Assembly: GCF_009932475.1 (NCBI RefSeq)
Contig: NZ_BJOV01000005.1
Span: 1,116,001-1,180,000, forward strand
Direction: 5' to 3'
DNA length: 64,000 bases
Source: Gordonia spumicola
Lineage (GTDB): Bacteria; Actinomycetota; Actinomycetes; Mycobacteriales; Mycobacteriaceae
Shown here: one piece after another, positions 52,976-61,506 of the stretch
How positions within the stretch are numbered: position 1 is the stretch's first letter
Layout of the letters: each line of letters starts with the position of its first letter
Made by a program: the position numbers and the translations under genes
The notes under the pieces: generated by a model
The model's database searches: none
Seen by the model: the letters and a program-made list of their open reading frames with translations, nothing else
Told to the model about the DNA's origin: nothing

Positions 52976-53955
52976 GAAAGCACATTCTGCGCGCCGCGAT
53001 CACCGCGGTCGTCGCCTCCGTCGTCGTCGCCGCGAGTGGAGCCTGCGGGCTCGAATCCGGCGGGGCCCTGCCGCTGCCCGTCAAACCGGGGTCGATCACC
53101 GAGCAGGCCGACCTCAAGGGCGCCAAGATCACCGTCGGCTCGAAGGACTTCACCGAACAGGTGACCCTCGGCTACATCCTCGAGTTCGCGCTCGCCGCTG
53201 CCGGAGCCGATGTGCGCGACCTGACCAACATCCAGGGGTCGAACTCGGCGCGCGACGCGCTGCTCGGCGGACAGATCGACGTGACGATCGAATACACCGG
53301 CACCGGCTGGATCAACTACCTGGGCAACGAGAAGCCGATCCCCGACCCGGCCGAGCAGTTCGCCGCGGTCCGCGACGAGGACCTCGAACGCAACGATGTG
53401 GTGTGGGTGAACCCGGCGCCGTTGAACAACACCTACGCGCTCGTCGTCAATCGGCCGAACCAGGCGAAGCTTGGCGTCCACAACCTGTCGCAGTACGCCG
53501 AGCTGGTGAAACGCGACCCCGGTGCGGCGACCACGTGCATGGAGACAGAGTTCCGGAGCCGTCAGGACGGCTTTCCCGGCATGGCGAAGGCGTACGGCTT
53601 CTCGCCGGGCGCGGCCAAGACCCAGATCCTGCAGACGGGGATCATCTATCAGGCGACGGCCAACGGGAACTGCGCGTTCGGTGAGGCGTTCACCACCGAC
53701 GGTCGTATCAAGGCCCTCGACCTCGCGGTCCTCGACGACGACCGGCGTTTCTTCCCGAACTACAACGCCGCCGTCACGATGCTCAGTTCCACGGCCAAGG
53801 ACCATCCGTCGATCGCGAAGGTCACCAAACCCGTCATGGACGTACTGACGTCGGAGGAGATGACCGAGCTCAACCGTCAGGTCGACGTCGACGGACGCGA
53901 GCCCGCCGACGTCGCCCGCGACTGGATGGTCAAGAAGGGGTTCGTCACCGTCTGA
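52972..53955 (+). CDS. OpuC-type substrate-binding lipoprotein
   Basis: A 327-residue OpuAC/OsmF-type binding protein. Signal peptide with the lipobox SGAC at Cys25. The fold motifs are ITVGSKDFTEQVTLGYILE, GGQIDVTIEYTGTGWINYL and APLNNTYALVVNR, typical of quaternary-amine binding proteins, with NGNCAFGEAFTTDGRI in the second lobe. The two inner cysteines may pair. It overlaps permease 2 by four bases and converges with an amine oxidase gene, their ends overlapping by 11. Confidence 0.92.
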   Translation: MRKHILRAAITAVVASVVVAASGACGLESGGALPLPVKPGSITEQADLKGAKITVGSKDFTEQVTLGYILEFALAAAGADVRDLTNIQGSNSARDALLGGQIDVTIEYTGTGWINYLGNEKPIPDPAEQFAAVRDEDLERNDVVWVNPAPLNNTYALVVNRPNQAKLGVHNLSQYAELVKRDPGAATTCMETEFRSRQDGFPGMAKAYGFSPGAAKTQILQTGIIYQATANGNCAFGEAFTTDGRIKALDLAVLDDDRRFFPNYNAAVTMLSSTAKDHPSIAKVTKPVMDVLTSEEMTELNRQVDVDGREPADVARDWMVKKGFVTV

Positions 53956-55252
53956 GGTCGATGATCTCCGACGCCGCGCGTCGGCCCGCGCAGATCGCGC
54001 CCTCGAGATAGCCGGGGTGATCGTCGGACGTCTCGGTGCCCGCCCAGTGCACGCGACCGCACGGCGTGCTGTCCGCGGGGAGAGCGGCACCCGCCGCGCC
54101 GGGCAGGGGGAGTGCGAGGTAGCCGCCGCCGACGTGCTCGTCGTTCTGCCACACCTTGTCGTGGAAGTCGGCGGGTGCGCGGGCCTCGTCGCCGAACAGG
54201 CCGCCGAGTGCGTCGAGCACCCGTGCACGCCGCTGATCGACGGTCAGATCGTCGAACACGCGGGCGTCGGTTCCGCCGACGAGGACGGTCAGATGGCCGG
54301 GTCCGGCGGGCGATGTCGAGTCGAACACGCCGATGCCCGTCTCGCCGAGGACCACGGTCTCGGCCGGGCCGCCGGAACGCCAGAACGGCGTCGGGTACAC
54401 CACGACGGCCTTGTACACCGACCCCATACGCATGCCGTCCTGGCAGTCGACGCGGGCGTGCGGCAATCCCGGCTGATGTTCGATCCGGGCCGCGACGGGA
54501 GGCGGCACGGCGATCACCGCGTGGCCTGCCCGGACCACCGCTCCGGAGCGCGTGCGTACGGTGACGCCGTCGTCGTCGCGCGACACGTGTACCGCCGGGT
54601 CGCCGAGGCGCACACCGTCGCCGAGGTCCGCGGCGATGAGCTCCGCGAGCCGTCCAGCACCCTCGACGATCAGCGACTCCTGTGCTCCGCCTTTCGACGA
54701 CAGCATGCCGGCCGCGCCGCCCATCCGGCGGACCGTCGACGCCATCGCGCCGACCGTGAACTTGTCGAGCTCGGCCGTCGACGACACGCCCGCGAGCGTC
54801 GTGAGGAGCCGTCGCGTCCTGGCGCCCGGGATCCCGGCGATCGCCTCGCCGAGCGTGCGATCACGCCACCGCGCGGGCACCCCGGTCCTGGACATGACCT
54901 CCACGGCCGCCACCGCGGCGAGTGCGCCCAGTACGCTCACCGACCACGGTCGGACGCGGACTGTCCGGTCGACGATCGCCGGCATCGACGGCGACTCCAT
55001 CGGGTACACGGTGCAGCCGAGTTCGGCCGCGAGGGCCAGCAGGCGGTCGTGTCCCGCGCCCACCCACTGTCCACCGAGGTCGAGCCGCGAGCCGAGGTTC
55101 GAGGTGACCGCGTACGCCCGTCCGCCGACGCGATCCGCGGCCTCGATCACGTGGACGTCGAGTCCGGCCCTGTGCAGGTCGCGGGCGGCGACGAGACCGG
55201 ACAGACCCGCGCCGATCACGACGACGTCGGCGCGGTCGGGGAGTCCGGTCAC
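53945..55252 (-). CDS. Flavin-containing amine oxidase 1
   Basis: A 435-residue FAD monoamine-oxidase-type enzyme. The Rossmann motif is VVVIGAGLSGLVAARDLHRAGLDVHVIEA (about residues 9-37), followed by DRVGGRAY and LDLGGQWVGAGHDR. The C-terminal FAD motif is RVHWAGTETSDDHPGYLEGAICAGRRAA. GTG start overlaps the stop of amine oxidase 2 (GTGA), so the two make an operon. Substrate unknown; amines such as putrescine or betaine precursors are possible. The two oxidases are paralogous but clearly diverged. Confidence 0.88.
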   Translation of the reverse strand: MTGLPDRADVVVIGAGLSGLVAARDLHRAGLDVHVIEAADRVGGRAYAVTSNLGSRLDLGGQWVGAGHDRLLALAAELGCTVYPMESPSMPAIVDRTVRVRPWSVSVLGALAAVAAVEVMSRTGVPARWRDRTLGEAIAGIPGARTRRLLTTLAGVSSTAELDKFTVGAMASTVRRMGGAAGMLSSKGGAQESLIVEGAGRLAELIAADLGDGVRLGDPAVHVSRDDDGVTVRTRSGAVVRAGHAVIAVPPPVAARIEHQPGLPHARVDCQDGMRMGSVYKAVVVYPTPFWRSGGPAETVVLGETGIGVFDSTSPAGPGHLTVLVGGTDARVFDDLTVDQRRARVLDALGGLFGDEARAPADFHDKVWQNDEHVGGGYLALPLPGAAGAALPADSTPCGRVHWAGTETSDDHPGYLEGAICAGRRAASEIIDLRR

Positions 55253-56598
55253 GCGTCGCCGCCGAGGATCTCGGCCGCCGCCCGCCTGCCCGAGCGGATC
55301 GCGCCGTCCATGTAGCCGTTCCACACGTCCGACGTCTCCGCTCCGGCCCAGTGGATCCGGCCGACCGGCGCGGCGAGCGCCCGGCCGTACTGCGTCCAGA
55401 CGCCCGCGCCGAGGCGACCGCCGTAGCAGCCTCGGGTGAACTCCTCGGCCATCCAGTCCTGTTCGACGACGTCGAACGGTTCGGCGGCCTTCGGCCCGAA
55501 GTACTCGACGAGCTGTGCGATCACGAGCGCCCGGCGTTCCGCCGCGGTCTGCTCGGCCGCGGTACGCGCATGAGCGCCCTCGATGAACCCGACGAGCACG
55601 CCGCACGACGCGTCGGCGGGCGAGTTGTCCAGGACGACGCCGAACGCGCTGTCGAGACCGAGGACGAAGCCGTTGAGCCCGTCCTCGCGCCAGAACGGCG
55701 TGTCGTAGGCGACGTGGTACTTGATCACCGAGCCCGCGGGCATCTGCTGGGTGAGGGCGTCGCGGGCCGACGGCAGCGGCGGCGAGTACCGCAAGCGCAC
55801 GGCCAGCGTCGTCGGAACCGCGACGACGACGTGCGACGCCGAGATCTGTCCGCCTTCGAAGGTGACCACTGCACCGTCGTCGTTCTGGGCGATGTCGCGG
55901 ACCACGGTGTTCAACCGTACGCGGTCGCCGAGAGCGTCGGCCATCCGCTCGGAGATCAGATGCGTCCCGCCGACGACGCGACGCTCCTGCGCGCCGCCGG
56001 TCGTCGCCGCGAGGACTTCCAGACTCGTCCCCGACTTCACATAGAAGAGGAAGTGGAGCAGCGAGAGTTCCGGAGTCTCGGCGGAGAAGATCGCGGGCAC
56101 GAGCGTGCGGAACATCCGGATGGCGACGGTGTCGTCCGACACGCCGACGAGCCACTGTTCGAGTGTCTGGCGGTCCAGGTCGGCAGCGTCGTCGGTGGCC
56201 CACGGCGCGGCCAGGTCGACGGAGGACGCGAGGATCTCGATCTGCTCCCAGATGCGTCCGACCTCGGCGGCGACCTCGTCCGGAAGTCCGAAGGTCTCGT
56301 CGCTGTACCGGAGACGTTCGCCGTCCACGAAGGTGATCGCCTCGCCGTCGTCGTACGTCGGGTAGGTCTCGAGTCCGAGTTCGTCGATGAGTTCTCCGAT
56401 CGCGTCTTGGGTCGCGCCGATCCACTGACCACCGAGTTCCACCGGGACGCCGTTGGACAGATGTCCGCCGTGGTTGCGGCCCGCGACGCGATCGCGCGCC
56501 TCCAGCACCGCGACGGTCTTGCCCTCGGCGACGAGCGAGCGCGCCGCGCTCAATCCCGCCAGACCCGCTCCGACCACGATCACATCGACGTTCTCCAT
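55249..56598 (-). CDS. Flavin-containing amine oxidase 2
   Basis: A 449-residue paralogue of the preceding enzyme. It starts MENVDVIVVGAGLAGLSAA behind GAGGAGAG. FAD motifs are AVLEARDRVAGRNHGGH, VELGGQWIGATQD and RIHWAGAETSDVWNGYMDGAIRSGRRAA, resembling bacterial putrescine/monoamine oxidases. Conserved KYHVAYDTPFWRE precedes the substrate region. First gene of the leftward two-gene operon, downstream of a TetR gene that is also leftward. Confidence 0.88.
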   Translation of the reverse strand: MENVDVIVVGAGLAGLSAARSLVAEGKTVAVLEARDRVAGRNHGGHLSNGVPVELGGQWIGATQDAIGELIDELGLETYPTYDDGEAITFVDGERLRYSDETFGLPDEVAAEVGRIWEQIEILASSVDLAAPWATDDAADLDRQTLEQWLVGVSDDTVAIRMFRTLVPAIFSAETPELSLLHFLFYVKSGTSLEVLAATTGGAQERRVVGGTHLISERMADALGDRVRLNTVVRDIAQNDDGAVVTFEGGQISASHVVVAVPTTLAVRLRYSPPLPSARDALTQQMPAGSVIKYHVAYDTPFWREDGLNGFVLGLDSAFGVVLDNSPADASCGVLVGFIEGAHARTAAEQTAAERRALVIAQLVEYFGPKAAEPFDVVEQDWMAEEFTRGCYGGRLGAGVWTQYGRALAAPVGRIHWAGAETSDVWNGYMDGAIRSGRRAAAEILGGDA

Positions 56599-56631
56599 GT
56601 CGCTCTCCTCAGCGTTCGATCCAGACTCAGT

Positions 56632-56645
56632 CAGTCGTATGACTG
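56632..56645. promoter_or_regulatory. Candidate operator of the amine oxidase operon
   Basis: CAGTC-GTAT-GACTG is a short inverted repeat 34 bases upstream of amine oxidase 2, preceded by ACTCAGT. Related elements GTATG and GTCAGTCAG occur at 57335-57347, just upstream of the TetR gene, so both may be targets of that regulator. Short arms keep confidence low. Confidence 0.4.
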
Positions 56646-56697
56646 TCGATAGAGTAAGCCGGATCACACCGAAGATCAAGAGCGTCCCCGAGTCAGG

Positions 56698-57300
56698 TCA
56701 GGAGGAGATGCCTGCGACGGCCACGACCATGTCGATGACGCGTTCGAGGTCGGCGGCGGAACGATCGGCGTCGGGCGCGACGACGCTCTGCAGGAGCAGT
56801 CCGTCGATCCCGCCGACCAGCAGTCGCGCGAGCTGGTCGTACTCGACGGCGGCGGTCTCGCCGGAGCGCTCCGCGGCAGCGGTGAACCAGCGCGTCACGG
56901 TGTCGACGTACAAGTCGTACTGTCGACGCGGAAGATCCTGCAGCCCAGGCGTTCTCAGTGCGTGCGTCACCAGTTCGTACTGCAGCAGCTGCAGATCGGA
57001 GTGGTCGACGACGAGCCTCGACCAGAAGGTCCGCACGCCGTCCCTGATCGACGTCTCGAGTCCGCCGTCGACGGTGGCAGACGCACTCAGGACCCGACCG
57101 ATCTCCGCGACGAGGTCGTCGATGACGGCCTCGAGGAGGCCGAGCTTGGTCGGGAACACGTACTGCAACGTGCCGAGCGGGATGCCGGCCTCCGCGGCGA
57201 CGACGCGCATCGACACGCGGCCGACGCCCTCACGCATGAGGGCCGTACGGGCGGCGTCGATCGCCTGGCGGCGACGCTCGGCCGATTCGATGTAGACCAC
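56698..57300 (-). CDS. TetR-family regulator (BetI-like)
   Basis: A 200-residue regulator with HTH motif MREGVGRVSMRVVAAEAGIPLGTLQYVFPTKLGLLEAVIDD in order (about residues 22-65). The PLGTLQYVFPTK form resembles BetI/TetR_C_6 regulators. It lies 99 bases upstream of the two amine oxidase genes on the same strand, the obvious targets. Its own leader has GTATG/GTCAGTCAG elements similar to those before amine oxidase 2. Confidence 0.85.
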   Translation of the reverse strand: MVYIESAERRRQAIDAARTALMREGVGRVSMRVVAAEAGIPLGTLQYVFPTKLGLLEAVIDDLVAEIGRVLSASATVDGGLETSIRDGVRTFWSRLVVDHSDLQLLQYELVTHALRTPGLQDLPRRQYDLYVDTVTRWFTAAAERSGETAAVEYDQLARLLVGGIDGLLLQSVVAPDADRSAADLERVIDMVVAVAGISS

Positions 57301-57343
57301 GTGGCTCCTCTCGCGTCGGAACGGCTCGAGACGAGTATGTCAG

Positions 57344-58354
57344 TCAGCGTCCCGCGGACCGCCATTCCCGCGGCGTGCAGTCGAACCGCCCCCGGAACCA
57401 GCGAGAGAAGTTCGACGGGCTGGAGAATCCGAGGATCACGGCGATCTCGGTCATCGAGTAGCGGCGCCCCGCCACGAGATGGCGAGCGAGGCCCGCCCTG
57501 GTGTCGTCGACGACCCGAGTGAACGTCGTGCCCTCCGCTTCGAGGCGGCGATGCACCGTCCGACGGTCGACGCCGAGACTGCGCGCGACCTGGTCGACCG
57601 AGCACCGCCCGGTGGGGAGCAGCATCTCGACGAGTTGACGGGTCCGACGCGCGACGCTCGCCTCGTTCCCCGCGGCGTCGGCCAACATTCGCTGTGTGTA
57701 GGCCAGCATCTGCGGGTCGCCCGCGCTCAGCGGAGTATCGAGATCGGTCTCGGCGAACGTGACGCCGTCGAAGTCCCTGTCGTACCGGACGAGCCCGCCG
57801 AACATGCGACCCGAGAGTGTCGCGTCCACGTGCGGCGCGTGCGAGAACGACACCGACAGCGGACGCCAGGTCGGGGGAGCGAGTTCGCGCATGAGCGAAT
57901 GCAGCACGCCGACGCCCAGGTCGACCGCCTGCCTGTCGGGTGCCGCGACGCCGAGATCGATCTCGATGCGGACCGTCGCGACACCGTCGGCCACCTGCAG
58001 GCTGGTGTGGAGCGCCTCGTTGTACATGCGCTCGTGCCGGATCAGCTGCGCGAGGGCATTGCGCATGCTCGACTCCTCCCGCAGGACGAGGCTCAGCGGC
58101 CCCAGGTGCGAGAGCCTGCGAAGTTCCGCGAGACGGAGCCCGATGTCGTCTCGACCCGACCGCGCGGCCGTCTCCTCCAACAGAGAGACGACCGCCTCGG
58201 CGGGAATCCACCTGTCCTGCAACCGAATCCCCCCGGGATCGAGCCCCGCGGATCGCAGCATCCCGATCGGGTCGAGACCGAGTGAACGGGCGAGTTCGAC
58301 GTAGTTCGCGAGCGACGCGTAGCGCGCGAGTGGCTTCACCGGAACCACCTCCAT
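57344..58354 (-). CDS. AraC-family regulator (Arabinose-binding-like N-terminal domain)
   Basis: A 336-residue regulator. Residues 20-210 match the AraC-type N-terminal sensor seen in OruR/ArgR-like and VirS-like regulators (LGLDPIGMLRSAGLDPG; VVSLLEETAARSGRDDIGLRLAE; LGPLSLVLREESSMRNAL). The C-terminal double HTH is at about 240-335 (SVDQVARSLGVDRRTVHRRLEAEGTTF; YSMTEIAVILGFSSPSNFSRWFRGRF). It is divergent from the catabolic operon at 58496, with a 141-base gap, so it is the probable activator. Confidence 0.9.
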   Translation of the reverse strand: MEVVPVKPLARYASLANYVELARSLGLDPIGMLRSAGLDPGGIRLQDRWIPAEAVVSLLEETAARSGRDDIGLRLAELRRLSHLGPLSLVLREESSMRNALAQLIRHERMYNEALHTSLQVADGVATVRIEIDLGVAAPDRQAVDLGVGVLHSLMRELAPPTWRPLSVSFSHAPHVDATLSGRMFGGLVRYDRDFDGVTFAETDLDTPLSAGDPQMLAYTQRMLADAAGNEASVARRTRQLVEMLLPTGRCSVDQVARSLGVDRRTVHRRLEAEGTTFTRVVDDTRAGLARHLVAGRRYSMTEIAVILGFSSPSNFSRWFRGRFDCTPREWRSAGR

Positions 58355-58356
58355 TC

Positions 58357-58370
58357 GTGATCGGAATCAC
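58357..58370. promoter_or_regulatory. Candidate regulator site in the AraC/QOR divergent gap
   Basis: GTGAT-CGGA-ATCAC is an inverted repeat immediately upstream of the AraC start, within the 141-base gap 58355-58495 that must contain both divergent promoters. Nothing else in that gap is recognisable. AraC proteins often bind direct repeats, so this site is tentative. Confidence 0.35.
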
Positions 58371-58495
58371 TGAGATGTCCCGATATGAACACCAATCCGT
58401 CCCGTGAGGAGCAGTTTCGCCGAATCGGCCCTCATAGTGTCGTTCACATCACAACGGACGAGGGCCGCACAGCCCACGAGAGGACGACGATTCAC

Positions 58496-59476
58496 ATGGC
58501 ACAGGCGATCCGCTTCCACAAGGTCGGCGGCCCCGACGTACTGCGGCTCGAGGACGTCGTGGTGCGCGAGCCCGCGGCGGGGGAAGTGCGCGTGCGCCAC
58601 CACGCGATCGGGCTCAACTTCGCCGACACCTACTACCGCACCGGTCTCTACCCAGTCCCGTTGCCCAACGGCATGGGCGTCGAAGCGTCCGGCGTGATCG
58701 AAGCCGTCGGCGAAGGCGTCGCCGACTTCCGCGTCGGCGACCGGGTCACCTACACCTACACCGGCAGCCCACTCGGCGCGTACAGCACCCACTTCGTGCT
58801 CCCGGCGCGCCACCTGATCGCCCTGCCCGACGAGATCTCCTTCCAGACGGCGGCAGCCTGCACGATGCGCGGACTCACCGCCGCCTACCTGATGCGCCGC
58901 ATCACCACCTACCGCGACGGCGACACGATCCTCCTCCACGCGGCCGCGGGCGGCGTCGGATCGATCGTCGCCCAGTGGGCGAAACTCCTCGGACTCACGG
59001 TCATCGGCACCGTGTCGACCCCGGAGAAGGCGGCCGTCGCCGTCGGGGCCGGTGTCGACCACATCGTCTACTACCGCGACGAGGACACCGCCGCGCGAGT
59101 CCGGGAGATCACCGGCGGCGAGGGCGTCCCGGTGGTCCTCGACAGCATCGGCAAGGCCACCTACGAGACCTCGCTCGACTGCCTGGCCCGACGTGGGCTG
59201 CTCGTCTGCTTCGGCACCTCGTCGGGCCCGATCCCGCCGATCGACCCGATGCAGCTCGCGATCAAAGGGTCCCTGTTCGTCACGCGGCCCGGCCTCGCCG
59301 ACTACATCGCGGACCCTGCCGAACGCGCCGAACTCGCCGGTGAGCTGTTCGGCCACATCGCGGCGGGACGTATCAACGTACAGGTCAACCAGACCTACCC
59401 GCTCGCCGAGGCCGCGCGGGCTCACACCCAACTCGAGTCCGGCGCCCTGACCGGCTCGTCCATCCTCACCGTCTGA
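58496..59476 (+). CDS. NADPH:quinone oxidoreductase (zinc-free MDR family)
   Basis: A 326-residue medium-chain reductase of the QOR/Qor type. It starts MAQAIRFHKVGGPDVLRLED. Hallmarks are NFADTYYRTGLYPVPLPNGMGVEASGVIEAVGEG in order, TYTGSPLGAYSTHF, the NADPH loop HAAAGGVGSIVAQWAKLLG (about residue 145) and GSLFVTRPGL. No catalytic zinc ligands. I chose ATG 58496; the frame opens further upstream at 58385 but that sequence is not family-like. First gene of the operon. It may act on an unsaturated ketone or quinone intermediate. Confidence 0.88.
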   Translation: MAQAIRFHKVGGPDVLRLEDVVVREPAAGEVRVRHHAIGLNFADTYYRTGLYPVPLPNGMGVEASGVIEAVGEGVADFRVGDRVTYTYTGSPLGAYSTHFVLPARHLIALPDEISFQTAAACTMRGLTAAYLMRRITTYRDGDTILLHAAAGGVGSIVAQWAKLLGLTVIGTVSTPEKAAVAVGAGVDHIVYYRDEDTAARVREITGGEGVPVVLDSIGKATYETSLDCLARRGLLVCFGTSSGPIPPIDPMQLAIKGSLFVTRPGLADYIADPAERAELAGELFGHIAAGRINVQVNQTYPLAEAARAHTQLESGALTGSSILTV

Positions 59477-59507
59477 CCGACACCGACCGCAAGGAGGAGA
59501 CACCGCC

Positions 59508-60389
59508 ATGACACTCATGCACGACGCAGCGCGTACCGCGATCCGGGCCGAGCGGCTCACCGCTCATCTCGGCGCCGAACTCTTCGACGTCGACCTGGCC
59601 GCCGTCGCGCACGACGACGAACTGTTCGCTCAACTGGGCAGCCTGCTCATCGAGCACAAGGTGCTCTTCGTTCGCGACCAGCCGATCAGCCGCGCCGACC
59701 ACGTCGCACTCGCCCGCCGGTTCGGCGAGCTCGAAGACCATCCCGTCGCCTCGTCCGATCCCGAACATCCCGGCCTCGTCCGGATCTACAAGGATCTCGA
59801 CAGCCCCGCCGAGCACTACGAGAACGCCTTCCACTGCGACGCCACCTGGCGCGAGTGCCCGCCGTTCGGTTCAGTCCTGCGCTGCGTGGAGGGTCCCTCC
59901 GTCGGCGGCGACACCATCTGGGTCGACATGGTCGCCGCGTACAACGCTCTGCCCGGGGACGTGAAGCGCCGTATCGACGGACTCACCGCCAGACACTCGA
60001 TCGAGGCGAGCTTCGGCGCCGCGATGCCCGCGGACAAACGAGCGAATCTGCACGCGATGTACCCCGACGCCGAGCACCCGGTCGTCCGGACCCATCCGGA
60101 CACCGGCGAGAAGATCCTGTTCGTGAACGCGTTCGCCACCCACCTGACGAATTTCCACACCCCAGAGAACGTCCGCTTCGGCTACGACTACGCGCCCGGC
60201 GCGTCCGAACTGCTGCACTACCTGATCCGGCAGGCGTCCGTCCCCGAGTTCCAGGTCCGGTGGCGCTGGACTCCCGACAGCTTCGCCATCTGGGACAACC
60301 GCTGCACGCAGCACTACGCCGTTCAGGACTACTGGCCCGCCGTCCGCCGCATGGAACGCGCGGGCATCATCGGCGACCGCCCCTTCTGA
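59508..60389 (+). CDS. TauD/TfdA-family 2-oxoglutarate-dependent dioxygenase
   Basis: A 293-residue Fe(II)/2-oxoglutarate oxygenase. The facial triad is His109 and Asp111 in AFHCDATW and His269 in TQHYAV, with the 2-oxoglutarate-binding arginine around 280 (AVRRMERAGI). GGDTIWVDMVAAYNALP is the family core. The sequence is TauD/TfdA-like rather than gamma-butyrobetaine hydroxylase-like, since the extra N-terminal domain is absent. It probably hydroxylates a carboxylate, sulfonate or ether to start degradation. AAGGAGGAGA precedes ATG 59508. Confidence 0.9.
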   Translation: MTLMHDAARTAIRAERLTAHLGAELFDVDLAAVAHDDELFAQLGSLLIEHKVLFVRDQPISRADHVALARRFGELEDHPVASSDPEHPGLVRIYKDLDSPAEHYENAFHCDATWRECPPFGSVLRCVEGPSVGGDTIWVDMVAAYNALPGDVKRRIDGLTARHSIEASFGAAMPADKRANLHAMYPDAEHPVVRTHPDTGEKILFVNAFATHLTNFHTPENVRFGYDYAPGASELLHYLIRQASVPEFQVRWRWTPDSFAIWDNRCTQHYAVQDYWPAVRRMERAGIIGDRPF

Positions 60390-60392
60390 CCA

Positions 60393-60412
60393 CCCCTCGA
60401 CTCCGCTCGGGG
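60393..60412. repeat. Dispersed palindromic repeat between dioxygenase and BKACE genes
   Basis: CCCCTCGACTCCGCTCGGGG is itself an imperfect palindrome and carries, on the opposite strand, the core CGAGCGGAGTCGAG found in cobN at 21027-21040. It is within the 50-base gap in the operon and could form a small mRNA hairpin. Confidence 0.65.
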
Positions 60413-60439
60413 ATCCATCAATCACACAAGGAGATCACC

Positions 60440-61492
60440 ATGCACTTCCACGACGACTCGTTCTTCCCGGAGACCCAAGAGAAGCAGGTCATCACGGTCG
60501 CACCGTACGGCCCGGAGTGGGAAGTCGACGACTTCCCGGAGGACCTGCCGCTGAGCATCGAGCAGCATGTCCAACAGGCCGTCGACTGCTACGAGGCGGG
60601 GGCGACCGTCCTGCACATCCACGTCCGCGAGCTCGACGGCAAGGGCAGCAAGCGGCTCTCCAAGTTCAACGAGCTCCTTGTCGGCCTGCGCGAGGCCGTG
60701 CCGGACATGATCCTGCAGGTCGGCGGTTCGATCTCCTTCGCTCCCGAAGGCGAGGGCGCCGACGCCAAGTGGCTGTCCGACGATACCCGCCACATGCTGG
60801 CCGAGCTCGCCCCGAAGCCCGACCAGGTCACCATCGCCATCAACACCAGCCAGATGAACATCATGGAGCTGATGACCGACGACGACATCGCGGGCACCTC
60901 GATGCGGCGTCCCGAGCTGTACGACACGTACCGCGAGATGACCGTCCCGGCCGGCCCCGCGTGGGTCGAGGAGCACCTGCGTCGGCTCACCGTCAACGGC
61001 ATCCAGCCGCACTTCCAGCTCTCGAGCATCCCGCAGCTGGAGACCGTCGAGCGCCTGATCCGGCGCGGCAAGTACATGGGCCCGCTCAATGTCACCTGGG
61101 TCGGAATCGGCGGCGGCTTCGACGGCCCGAACCCGTACAACATCGCCAACTTCATGCAGCGCGTCCCGGACGGCGCGATCCTCACCCTGGAGACGCTGAT
61201 GCGTTCGGTGCTCCCGGTCAACACCCTCGCGATCGCGATGGGTCTGCACACCCGCTGCGGCAACGAGGACACCATCTGGCGCCGCAAGGGCGAGAAGATC
61301 AGCTCGGTGGAGCAGGTCCGCCAGCTGGTCCGCATCAGCAACGAGCTGGGCCGCGAGGTCGCCACCGGCAAGGAGGCCCGCGACATCTACCGGATCGGTG
61401 AGCAGTACACGTCGGTCGACGAGACGCTCGCCAAGCTCGGCTACGCGCCGAACCGTCAGCCCGGCCAACTCGGTTTCACCCAGCACGCGTGA
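60440..61492 (+). CDS. Beta-keto acid cleavage enzyme (BKACE, DUF849)
   Basis: A 350-residue TIM-barrel zinc enzyme of the BKACE family, which condenses a beta-keto acid with acetyl-CoA to give acetoacetate and a new CoA ester (for example 3-keto-5-aminohexanoate cleavage in lysine fermentation). Zinc ligands are in TVLHIHVRE (HxH, about residue 57). Other hallmarks are ILQVGGSISF, HFQLSSIPQLETVERLI and MGLHTRCGNEDTIW. The specificity-setting residues cannot be read safely, so the substrate is open. ATG 60440 follows AAGGAGAT. Confidence 0.9.
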   Translation: MHFHDDSFFPETQEKQVITVAPYGPEWEVDDFPEDLPLSIEQHVQQAVDCYEAGATVLHIHVRELDGKGSKRLSKFNELLVGLREAVPDMILQVGGSISFAPEGEGADAKWLSDDTRHMLAELAPKPDQVTIAINTSQMNIMELMTDDDIAGTSMRRPELYDTYREMTVPAGPAWVEEHLRRLTVNGIQPHFQLSSIPQLETVERLIRRGKYMGPLNVTWVGIGGGFDGPNPYNIANFMQRVPDGAILTLETLMRSVLPVNTLAIAMGLHTRCGNEDTIWRRKGEKISSVEQVRQLVRISNELGREVATGKEARDIYRIGEQYTSVDETLAKLGYAPNRQPGQLGFTQHA

Positions 61493-61506
61493 AGGATCGA
61501 CCGACA

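Noticed and set aside
58385..58495. N-terminal extension of the quinone oxidoreductase from ATG 58385
   Set aside because: The 37 extra residues are not family-like and occupy the divergent promoter gap; MAQAIRFHKVGG is the usual family start.
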